From Desulfovibrio sp. UBA2564 (GTDB taxonomy: Bacteria; Desulfobacterota; Desulfovibrionia; Desulfovibrionales; Desulfovibrionaceae): a DNA stretch of 16,577 nucleotides. Position 1 is the stretch's first letter. Each line of letters begins with the position of its first letter. Shown here piece after piece: positions 6,517-12,690 of the stretch. The notes below the pieces were generated by a model that was given only the letters and a program-made list of their open reading frames with translations, did not search any database and was not told the DNA's origin. The stretch is from contig DDLU01000306.1 in NCBI GenBank assembly GCA_002340305.1, forward strand, positions 1 through 16,577, in the 5' to 3' direction. Position numbers and translations under genes: made by a program.

Positions 6517-7595
6517 AGCGGACTGTAGTGCACCACACCGCCTTAAAAAAAAGCGGTGGTGCTTCAAAAATGGCTCAGATGCTTCACCAGGGGCTGCTGG
6601 ATAAGGGGTATGACTCAAAGCATTCGTTCGAAGCCTCGGAAAATCACGGAGAAGAGCTGCTTTCCCCGGAAAAAACTGCGCAAGCAGTCCCGGAAAACAG
6701 CATCGTCCACCTGCACACTTCTGCTGATCCATTTAAATTTCTTCACGCACTGCCCAAAAGCTCTAAGACAGTGATCACACTGCACGATACCCAGATGATT
6801 ACCGGCGGCTGTGCTTCACCCGTGGATTGCCCGAAGTTTGAACGCGACTGTGCCGCCTGTCCGCGAAACTTTCCCAACTCTCAGGAAGTGCGCCGTCAAC
6901 GCATAGCAGCAATACTGGACTCCAAAGCGGTGCTGGTATCACCTTCCAGCTGGCTTGGGAGACTGGCCCGTAAAGCCCACCCGAAACTTAAGCCAAAAAT
7001 TATTCCCAACGGTATCCCCTGGCCGGAAAAACCGGCTGATAAAAAACTGGTCAGGCAGGAACTCGGCATCCACCCGGCATCAAAGGTAATGCTCTTTGTT
7101 GCCCATGGCGGAGAAAAAGCAGCCTATAAATCAGGACCGCAATGGAAATCCTATTGGGCAAAGATAAAATCAGCTGTACCGGAAGCACTCTGTTTTGCCA
7201 TCGGAGGCAATGTAAACAGCAGAGAGGGTGACTATATTTCCATTCCCTACGTGGACAGCCCGACTCTCGCAAATTTTCTAGCCGCAGCGGATGTTCTGGC
7301 CTACCCCACACTGGGTGATAATCACCCCCTAATTATATTGGAAGCCATGGCCCAAAGCCTGCCTGCTGTAAGCTATGCTGTCGGCGGTGTGGTAGAACAA
7401 ATTTCAGATGATGAGGATGGAATTCTCATCCCCCCTGATGAAAAACAAATTCTTACCGAAAAGACCATTATGCTGTTGAAAAACAGTCGGGTAGCAAAAG
7501 AAATGGGTCAACGCGGTTTTCAAAAAGGTAAAAAACGCTTTTCGGCCCAAAGAATGATTAACGACTACCTCAAGATTTATGACAATCTGGTATAA
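6510..7595 (+). CDS. Family 4 glycosyltransferase with Cys cluster
   Basis: A 361-residue GT-B glycosyltransferase. It starts inside the end of the previous gene (ATGCTGA, 7-base overlap), which indicates coupled translation and a shared pathway. Visible motifs are a glycine-rich KKSGGASKMA near the N-terminus, HDTQMITGGC followed by a cysteine cluster (Cys101, 107, 114, 117), PNGIPWP (167-173) at the domain junction, and the C-terminal DNHPLIILEAMAQSLP (270-285), where the first acidic residue of the EX7E pair is Asp. The GGC...C...CxxC cluster is a recurrent feature of one GT4 subgroup (WcaC-like) and may bind a metal; that is inference. No strong terminator hairpin follows; the downstream sequence is T-rich. 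Donor and acceptor sugars cannot be named. Confidence 0.88.
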   Translation: MLKRTVVHHTALKKSGGASKMAQMLHQGLLDKGYDSKHSFEASENHGEELLSPEKTAQAVPENSIVHLHTSADPFKFLHALPKSSKTVITLHDTQMITGGCASPVDCPKFERDCAACPRNFPNSQEVRRQRIAAILDSKAVLVSPSSWLGRLARKAHPKLKPKIIPNGIPWPEKPADKKLVRQELGIHPASKVMLFVAHGGEKAAYKSGPQWKSYWAKIKSAVPEALCFAIGGNVNSREGDYISIPYVDSPTLANFLAAADVLAYPTLGDNHPLIILEAMAQSLPAVSYAVGGVVEQISDDEDGILIPPDEKQILTEKTIMLLKNSRVAKEMGQRGFQKGKKRFSAQRMINDYLKIYDNLV

Positions 7596-7751
7596 ATTAG
7601 GGTTTTCGTATTATTTTTTTGCTTATTTTTGCAATTTTTTTAAAAAGCCAGTTGACTTTTTTCCGTGTTTAAACTGGAACTAATCTTGTTAAGCACAATA
7701 TGAAGATGAAAAAAATCTTTCATAAACAAGCATTTCAAGATAACATTATGA

Positions 7752-7768
7752 AGAGCAAAGGTTGCTCT
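7752..7768. repeat. Inverted repeat in the cheV leader
   Basis: AGAGCAA and TTGCTCT, perfect 7-bp arms with a 3-base spacer, about 35 bases before the cheV ribosome-binding site. A second, imperfect inverted repeat (TATGAAGAT / ATCTTTCATA with an A-rich centre) lies at about 7700-7723. Either could be an operator or an RNA hairpin in the leader. Confidence 0.4.
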
Positions 7769-7816
7769 CTGATATGATACTGGCTTGATACATTATTTTT
7801 CCAGGGGAGGATGACG

Positions 7817-8779
7817 ATGTCCCAAACTAATATTCTACTTGAATCAGGCACTAATGAGCTTGAAATAGTTGAATTTTACATTGACGAAGTTGACAATGTA
7901 CATGACGGTTCAACCCGCCGCAGCTATTACGGTATCAACGTTGCCAAGGTCGTTGAGATCATTCGCCTGCCTGAGTTGACCGATATGCCTGACGCTGCAA
8001 ACGATGCCGTTCTGGGTGCGTTCGATCTCAGGTCGGAAATTATTCCCTTAATCGACCTTAGCCGCAGGGTTGGTAAAAACAGAATCGAAGACGAAGCACC
8101 AAAAGTTATCGTCACCGAATTCAACAAAATTTCCACAGCTTTCCTAGTTTCCGGCGTGACCCGCATTCACCGCATCAGCTGGGAACAGGTTGAAGCACCG
8201 AGCAGACAGGTTTCTTCACTGACCGCAAACTCCATCACCGGGGTGGTCAAACTCGAAGGACGAATTGTATTCCTGCTCGACCTCGAAAAAATCGTTGCCG
8301 ACCTCAACCCGGACATGGATCTTACCGACATGCCCGAAGCTTCTCTGGTTGACAAGATTGAAAAGCGGCAGCTCAAGGCTCTTATTTCTGATGACTCCAC
8401 CATGATCCGCCGCATGATCGGGCAAATGCTTGAAGATGCCGGATTCAGAGTGACCAGAACTCATAACGGTAAAGCCGCATGGGACAAAATTGTTGAATGG
8501 AAAGCCAAAGCTGATGCTGAAGGAGCATCCATCAACGACTATGTGGACATCGTAGTCACCGACATTGAAATGCCGGTCATGGATGGACATAATCTGACCA
8601 AGCGCATCAAAGATGACCATGAACTGCGTCATCTCCCGGTGCTGCTTTGTTCCTCCATCATCACCGATACTCTCTACCACAAGGGCGAATCCGTCGGTGC
8701 TGACGACCAGATCTCCAAAGCTGAAATCAACCAGCTTGCAGAAAGAGTCTTCAAGCTCATCGAAGAAGCTGGCAACTAA
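7817..8779 (+). CDS. cheV: Chemotaxis coupling protein CheV (CheW-receiver fusion)
   Basis: A 320-residue cytoplasmic protein that couples chemoreceptors to CheA and is itself phosphorylated. Residues 14-165 form a CheW-like domain (YYGINVAKVVEIIRLPELTDMP; GAFDLRSEIIPLIDLSRRVG; TGVVKLEGRIVFLLDLEKIV). Residues 187-316 form a receiver with the acidic pair Asp192-Asp193, the phosphoacceptor Asp249 in VVTDIEMPVMDG and Lys301. An in-frame ATG at 7811 directly abuts the GGGGAGG at 7804-7810 and would leave no spacing. The ATG at 7817 has six bases and is the better start. No other chemotaxis gene is nearby, which is common for cheV. The leader has inverted repeats but no promoter I can call with confidence. 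The gene ends at the 20-bp terminator hairpin. Confidence 0.95.
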   Translation: MSQTNILLESGTNELEIVEFYIDEVDNVHDGSTRRSYYGINVAKVVEIIRLPELTDMPDAANDAVLGAFDLRSEIIPLIDLSRRVGKNRIEDEAPKVIVTEFNKISTAFLVSGVTRIHRISWEQVEAPSRQVSSLTANSITGVVKLEGRIVFLLDLEKIVADLNPDMDLTDMPEASLVDKIEKRQLKALISDDSTMIRRMIGQMLEDAGFRVTRTHNGKAAWDKIVEWKAKADAEGASINDYVDIVVTDIEMPVMDGHNLTKRIKDDHELRHLPVLLCSSIITDTLYHKGESVGADDQISKAEINQLAERVFKLIEEAGN

Positions 8780-8800
8780 TAGTTGTTACTTTACTAAATC

Positions 8801-8844
8801 GAAGAAAATGCCCCGCAAAGTAATCTTTGCGGGGCATTTTCTTC
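8801..8844. terminator. Bidirectional intrinsic terminator, 20-bp perfect stem
   Basis: Positions 8801-8820 pair perfectly with 8825-8844 around a TAAT loop, with a GCCCCGCAAAG core. It lies between the convergent cheV (ends 8779) and pgeF (ends 8856) and can stop transcription from both sides. Confidence 0.92.
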
Positions 8845-8855
8845 GTGCGGTTAAT

Positions 8856-9602
8856 CTACTTTATCCAAATAAGAGAACATTGACGTCCGGTGACTTTATC
8901 CCGGCGGTAGGAAAAGAAGGTTTCCGCCATGGAGTATGTACATAAATCCAAAGAATGAATATTCCGGCGCAGTAATCCGGATTCAGCCAATTGATCAATG
9001 GTCAGCTTCCAAAGGTCGACCGTACTGCTCTCTTTATCAAAGTATGCATCAAATCCCGGCTCAAAATCGGAATCAAAATTTACGAACTGAGCCATGGCAG
9101 GACTCAAGCTGGGCCCACGTACCGCCAGCAAGTCTTCAGGATCACAACTGTAACGCTCACAGATATCCGCCACGCCCTTTCCGGGAAAATTAATGGCATT
9201 TCCCCGCCAACCGTTATGCAGGCCTGCAACGAAATCACCATTCTTATGGGCGATCATGATCGGCTGGCAATCAGCGGTTTTAATCACCAAAGCATGTCCT
9301 GCCGCCTTTGTGGCCATGCCATCCCCCCTAAGGCTGGGCGTATCGGCCGGGGAACCTTCCTTAAGATCATAATGCATAACATCACCGTGGACCTGAATGC
9401 ATTCCTGCCAGTGGGAAATTCCAAGCGATGCTGCCAGTTCGGTTCGGTTGGCTCTCACACTATAGGCATCATCACCAACATCATAAGAAAGATTTCCCCC
9501 ATCAAAAGGAGACTTGCTGCTACCTCCGTCTCTGGTGGTGAAAACAACCGAGACTTTATCCAAGCCCGGAAAAACAAACGGTATAAAATTTACTTTTGCC
9601 AT
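8856..9602 (-). CDS. pgeF: PgeF/YfiH family peptidoglycan-editing protein (laccase-domain fold)
   Basis: A 248-residue protein of the YfiH/DUF152 family. E. coli PgeF removes wrongly incorporated residues from peptidoglycan precursors, and other members (including mammalian FAMIN) act on purine nucleosides, so the exact reaction here is not settled. The family metal and active-site residues are visible: His72 in QVHG, Cys112 in TADCQPI and His129 in GLHNGWRG. An N-terminal FTTRDGGSS block (21-29) and a C-terminal DLCTYS...FFSYRRD...TGRQCSLIWI block are also typical. AAGGAAA precedes the ATG. Its first 13 bases overlap the end of the 5-formyltetrahydrofolate cyclo-ligase frame, so the pair is one operon with coupled translation. 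No signal peptide is present. Confidence 0.92.
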   Translation of the reverse strand: MAKVNFIPFVFPGLDKVSVVFTTRDGGSSKSPFDGGNLSYDVGDDAYSVRANRTELAASLGISHWQECIQVHGDVMHYDLKEGSPADTPSLRGDGMATKAAGHALVIKTADCQPIMIAHKNGDFVAGLHNGWRGNAINFPGKGVADICERYSCDPEDLLAVRGPSLSPAMAQFVNFDSDFEPGFDAYFDKESSTVDLWKLTIDQLAESGLLRRNIHSLDLCTYSMAETFFSYRRDKVTGRQCSLIWIK

Positions 9603-10174
9603 ATCATTTCCTTATCAGTGCAGATCACCTGCACAGCTTTATCCCAAGGCTCAACAGGGAATCCTTCCACTAACTGAAAGTCGTAACAAACGCCTATGGA
9701 TAAAAATCCATCTTTCTGCGGACGGGCTAAAAAGCGGTCATAATAACCGCCGCCAAATCCGATTCGATAACCGCTACGGTCATAACCGACCCCCGGAACA
9801 ATGGCCAAATCCGGTGAAACAGCATCCGGAAATTCACATCGGGTCCGGCAAGGTTCCTTAATACCGAATGCCCCCGCAGCAAGATCTGCCTCTGCGCGGA
9901 CAACTCCAAAATCCATCTGCCCCGGTTCATTCTTACGGCAACAGGGCAGGAACAATTTTTTCCCATTATCCCAAGCATCTTTAAGCAAAGGACGGATATC
10001 AACTTCATTCCTGATAGACCAATAAAGAAGAACTTCCCCAGCCAGCGTCCATTGCTCAAGGGACAAAATCTTATCCACAATGCTGCTACTCATGGACTCC
10101 ACATCCGGCCTGCCCAAGGCAGAACGTTTATCCAGCAACTTTCTTCTAATAATTTCTTTATCCAAATCAGCCAC
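9590..10174 (-). CDS. ygfA: 5-formyltetrahydrofolate cyclo-ligase (MTHFS)
   Basis: A 194-residue enzyme that turns 5-formyl-THF into 5,10-methenyl-THF using ATP, returning a storage or by-product folate to one-carbon metabolism. The N-terminal EIIRRKLLDKRSAL matches the phosphate-binding basic helix of the family. The signature block at 127-146 contains PGVGYD, then GYRIGFGGGYYDRFL, the nucleotide-binding loop. The start is a GTG at 10174; the next ATG is at residue 28, inside the conserved N-terminal region, so the GTG is preferred despite a poor ribosome-binding site. It overlaps pgeF by 13 bases and is divergent from a metallophosphoesterase gene. In many proteobacteria this gene sits beside 6S RNA; I see no 6S-like structure in the 210 bases upstream. 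Confidence 0.94.
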   Translation of the reverse strand: MADLDKEIIRRKLLDKRSALGRPDVESMSSSIVDKILSLEQWTLAGEVLLYWSIRNEVDIRPLLKDAWDNGKKLFLPCCRKNEPGQMDFGVVRAEADLAAGAFGIKEPCRTRCEFPDAVSPDLAIVPGVGYDRSGYRIGFGGGYYDRFLARPQKDGFLSIGVCYDFQLVEGFPVEPWDKAVQVICTDKEMIWQK

Positions 10175-10206
10175 CTGTGTTTCAACTTCACTTATGGGAT
10201 AGGAAA

Positions 10207-10235
10207 ATTAAGCACAACCATCTCACAAAAATCAA
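10207..10235 (-). promoter_or_regulatory. Predicted sigma-70 promoter of the cyclo-ligase/pgeF operon
   Basis: On the minus strand TTGATT (10235-10230), a 17-bp spacer and CTTAAT (10212-10207). It would start transcription about 25 bases before the GTG. The spacing is ideal, but both hexamers differ from consensus. Confidence 0.35.
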
Positions 10236-10294
10236 TCACCAAGTGCGACAATAATGAAAATATATCCGCCCTTCCGGCATGGCTGATAGCGCGC

Positions 10295-10315
10295 CATTGG
10301 TTTTTAAGGCCAATG
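10295..10315. repeat. Inverted repeat in the divergent spacer
   Basis: CATTGG and CCAATG arms with a 9-base spacer, between the cyclo-ligase and metallophosphoesterase genes. No T-run follows, so it is more likely an operator or leader hairpin than a terminator. Confidence 0.35.
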
Positions 10316-10384
10316 ATGCTATTCAAAACACTTCTGAAAAACAAAAATCAAACCGTAACAAAGCCATATAGAAACGGAGGCAGC

Positions 10385-11056
10385 ATGTCTGAATCCAAAC
10401 AGAAATGGATATCTTTCGGCGATGTACACCAGAGCATAAACTTCGTCGATACTATCCCGGAACTTGAAGAAGCTACCGGGGTAATCATCACCGGAGACCT
10501 GACCAACCATTCCCCGGAAGGGGCAATAGAAAAGGTCTGGAATGCCATTGCCCGCAAAAATAAAAATATCCTTGCCCAGCTCGGCAATATGGATCGAAGC
10601 AATGTCACCTCTTTTCTTAAAGAAAAAGGCGCGAACCTGCACTGTGAAATCCGCGAACTTGCCGAGGGCGTAAAAGTTATGGGTGTTGGCTGTTCCATCA
10701 TAACCCCTTTCGGAACTCCCAGCGAGATCAGCGAAGATGAAATGGCCTGCTATCTTGAAGAAACGTACGCCCAGCTTGGAGATTACGGCCAGCTCCTCCT
10801 AGTGGTCCACGATGCACCGTTCAACACAAAACTGGATGTCATCGGCAATGGAATGCATGTTGGCAGCAAGTCTGTGCGCAGCTTTATTGACAAACATCAG
10901 CCGGACATCGTCCTTTGCGGTCACATCCACGAATCAAGCGGCGAAGACCTCATCGGCAAATCCCGTGTATTTAATCCCGGCATGGCTTCCGGTGGTGGGT
11001 ACGTTCTCGTTACCATCGAAAACGGTCAGCTGGATGCAACCCTTAAGCAGATTTAA
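10385..11056 (+). CDS. Calcineurin-like metallophosphoesterase
   Basis: A 223-residue protein with the full set of two-metal phosphoesterase motifs: GDVH (residues 12-15), GDLTNHS (37-43), GNMDR (67-71), VVHDAPF (140-146) and GHIHES (179-184). The substrate (a nucleotide, phosphodiester or phosphoprotein) cannot be read from sequence. The ATG at 10385 has CGGAGG four bases upstream and begins just before the first metal motif. The open frame runs further upstream only because it crosses the opposite-strand cyclo-ligase gene. The protein has no signal peptide and should be cytoplasmic. rlmH begins 2 bases after its stop codon, so the two form an operon. A weak promoter-like pair (TTGGTT, 17 bp, TATTCA) lies in the spacer. 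Confidence 0.9.
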   Translation: MSESKQKWISFGDVHQSINFVDTIPELEEATGVIITGDLTNHSPEGAIEKVWNAIARKNKNILAQLGNMDRSNVTSFLKEKGANLHCEIRELAEGVKVMGVGCSIITPFGTPSEISEDEMACYLEETYAQLGDYGQLLLVVHDAPFNTKLDVIGNGMHVGSKSVRSFIDKHQPDIVLCGHIHESSGEDLIGKSRVFNPGMASGGGYVLVTIENGQLDATLKQI

Positions 11057-11058
11057 AT

Positions 11059-11529
11059 ATGAGTAAATTAAGATTCGTCTGGGTCGGCAAGGTCAAGGAA
11101 CCTTTTTTCCGCGATGCCTGCGCCCATTACACAAAAAAACTGGGCCGATTCCACAAGTTGGAAGAAACCATCCTTAAAGATGCACCGGGCAAACTGCCCC
11201 CCCTGGACAAAATTCAGCATGAAGGCAAAACCATCATGGGCAAGATCAAGCCTTCTGATATGCTTATCTGTCTTGATGAAAAGGGCAAGGAAATGACCTC
11301 TGTGGAACTTTCCAAGCATCTGCAACGCTGGACCGAAGACCCGAATCTCACCCCGTGTTTCGTCATCGGCGGTCCTTTCGGGCTTGCTGACGAGGTTAAA
11401 AATACAGCCCGGGTAAAACTAAGCCTTAGTAAAATGACCCTGCCGCACGAACTTGCCCGGACCATGCTGCTCGAGCAGCTCTACCGCGCTGCTTCCATAC
11501 TTCTTGGGTCGCCTTATCATCACGTATAA
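11059..11529 (+). CDS. rlmH: 23S rRNA (pseudouridine1915-N3)-methyltransferase RlmH
   Basis: A 156-residue SPOUT-fold methyltransferase that adds a methyl group from S-adenosylmethionine to pseudouridine 1915 in helix 69 of 23S rRNA on the assembled 70S ribosome. The family length is normal. The SAM-binding knot is visible in FVIGGPFGL (101-109), followed by LSLSKMTLPHELARTMLLEQLYRA (121-144 region), and the C-terminus ends with the characteristic SPYHHV. Initiation is 2 bases after the metallophosphoesterase stop codon with no strong ribosome-binding site of its own beyond sequence inside the preceding gene, so translation is probably coupled. Assignment is secure. Confidence 0.97.
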   Translation: MSKLRFVWVGKVKEPFFRDACAHYTKKLGRFHKLEETILKDAPGKLPPLDKIQHEGKTIMGKIKPSDMLICLDEKGKEMTSVELSKHLQRWTEDPNLTPCFVIGGPFGLADEVKNTARVKLSLSKMTLPHELARTMLLEQLYRAASILLGSPYHHV

Positions 11530-11540
11530 AGGTAATTTGA

Positions 11541-11620
11541 TGCGCTGCGTTTTATTAATTTGATTTTGCCTCCGGCGGCCCTTCGGGGACCAGAGAAACT
11601 TTTAATTGGGCTTCGCCGCT
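11541..11620. repeat. Probable dispersed intergenic repeat, GC-rich hairpin element
   Basis: A GC-rich island (ATGCGCTGCG, then TTTTGCCTCCGGCGGC, CTTCGGGG, ACCAGAGAAACTTTT, GGGCTTCGCCGC) in an otherwise AT-rich spacer. GCGGC (11575-11579) can pair with GCCGC (11615-11619). I recall similar GCCTCCGGCGGC...CAGAGAAACTTTT elements after genes in Desulfovibrio-type genomes, but only one copy is in this window. It may also act as a transcription end for rlmH. Confidence 0.45.
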
Positions 11621-11654
11621 GGGATATATAATTTTCTGCTACCGGAGAAAAGAC

Positions 11655-11882
11655 ATGCTTAAAATGGATTACCTCGAAAAACTGGAAGAATACATGACTT
11701 CCGGTGATATGAAATTTGAATTTGATAATGGAACCGAAGAAAAAAGATTCGAAATCCTAGATTTTCTTGAAAAGCTCATGGACGTGGCTGAAATCGCCGA
11801 CGAGCATGCCACCAAACTGATTTTCAAAGGTGGCCTGCTGGATGCCCTCTCAGGAGCGGGACAAGCCGAGGAAGAAAAATAA
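11655..11882 (+). CDS. Small acidic protein of unknown function (75 residues)
   Basis: A 75-residue, charged, mostly acidic protein without cysteine, transmembrane segment or signal peptide. It is predicted largely helical: an N-terminal LKMDYLEKLEEYM helix, a polar EFDNGTEEKRFE segment, the helix ILDFLEKLMDVAEIADEHA and a glycine-containing tail ending in acidic residues. I do not recognise the family. It is a credible gene because GGAG lies eight bases before the ATG, the base composition is coding-like, and a strong terminator follows 24 bases after the stop. It stands between the rlmH unit and the convergent rsmG gene. ATG 11664 is an alternative start but lies too far from the ribosome-binding site. 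Confidence 0.75.
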   Translation: MLKMDYLEKLEEYMTSGDMKFEFDNGTEEKRFEILDFLEKLMDVAEIADEHATKLIFKGGLLDALSGAGQAEEEK

Positions 11883-11905
11883 TTTCTGCTGTAAAAAACA
11901 AACTA

Positions 11906-11941
11906 AAAGCGGCCTTGGTTCATCAGAATCAAGGCCGCTTT
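11906..11941. terminator. Bidirectional intrinsic terminator
   Basis: A 16-bp stem (11906-11921 with 11926-11941, one G-U pair) with an ATCA loop and AAAGCGGCCTTG / CAAGGCCGCTTT arms. It separates the 75-residue protein gene from the convergent rsmG gene, with A/T-rich tails on both sides. Confidence 0.9.
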
Positions 11942-11991
11942 ATATTTTGAACTTGGCTAAACACACTATGAGCGAAACTTATTCACAGTTT

Positions 11992-12690
11992 TTAAGCAGC
12001 CGGAGGCATTCTTCTTAAACACCAAAAATAGTGAATCTTATCTCCGGCCTTGTATTCCATGGAATCTTCCAGCACATATCCCGAATTTTCTAAATCCTGC
12101 TCTGTGGGTGCGGGATCATTGGACAGAATTACGATCTTTCCCTGCCCGGCGAGCATGGGTTTTACAAAATCCAGAAGCTCCTTCCACGGCATGAAAGCTT
12201 TACTGAGAATCAAATCTGCGGGAAGATTCTCCGCCGGAATCTTCTCTGCCCTGCCCTGAAAAACATCTGTACGCGGCAACTTCATCATCCGCAGAACAGT
12301 ACGCATAAAAATGCACCGCTTCTCGCGTGACTCAACAAGACGGTAATCACCGGCCTGCCAGAGAGAACGCAAAGGTATTCCGGGTAAGCCAGCTCCTGCT
12401 CCAAGATCAAGCGTAACCGGGGACGCAGGCAAATCCAATTTATCCAAAAAATCTGCCAAATGCAGACTATCGATAATCAGGGAATGAAAAATCTGCTCCC
12501 AACTCTGAGGCCCGACCAGATTCATGGATTTATTCCATTTGACCAGCAGGGTCAGGTAGTAGGCCAGCACCCTTGCCTGATCGGCTGCGGCTTTGAAGCC
12601 TTCATCATGTGCAGGATTATCTTTTATTTTCCGGCCGGCCTTGCTTGCTGCGCCGAGTATATCTGTTGCGTTAATATTAATTTCCACCAT
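11992..12690 (-). CDS. rsmG: 16S rRNA (guanine527-N7)-methyltransferase RsmG
   Basis: A 232-residue SAM-dependent methyltransferase that makes m7G527 in the 530 loop of 16S rRNA. The SAM-binding motif LDLGAGAGLPGIPL (94-107) with the RsmG-specific LPG, KWNKSMNLV (51-59) before it and GRAEKI (146-151) after it identify the family. The usual SRA motif reads SKA here (163-165). The ATG at 12690 has AAGGAGG four bases upstream. Longer in-frame starts lie inside the efflux gene and lack family similarity. The ATG shares one base with the TAA of the efflux pump gene (TAATG), so rsmG is the last gene of a marR-efflux-rsmG operon. Loss of RsmG is known to give low-level streptomycin resistance, which makes this placement notable. 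Confidence 0.94.
   Translation of the reverse strand: MVEININATDILGAASKAGRKIKDNPAHDEGFKAAADQARVLAYYLTLLVKWNKSMNLVGPQSWEQIFHSLIIDSLHLADFLDKLDLPASPVTLDLGAGAGLPGIPLRSLWQAGDYRLVESREKRCIFMRTVLRMMKLPRTDVFQGRAEKIPAENLPADLILSKAFMPWKELLDFVKPMLAGQGKIVILSNDPAPTEQDLENSGYVLEDSMEYKAGDKIHYFWCLRRMPPAA

Noticed and set aside
7675..7690. Sigma-54-like TGGAAC-N5-TTGTT before cheV
   Set aside because: Spacing is right, but the invariant C of the -12 GC is T and the -24 box also deviates; too weak to list.
8991..9677. 228-residue plus-strand frame
   Set aside because: It is the antisense shadow of pgeF, which has all family motifs; the shadow has none.
10175..10384. 6S RNA beside the 5-formyltetrahydrofolate cyclo-ligase gene
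   Set aside because: The pairing of 6S RNA with this gene is known in many proteobacteria, but the 210 bases here lack the long open rod-like structure and the remaining space is taken by promoters and leader.
10052..10384. N-terminal extension of the metallophosphoesterase
   Set aside because: The open frame runs back across the cyclo-ligase gene on the other strand. The ribosome-binding site and the first metal motif fit the ATG at 10385.
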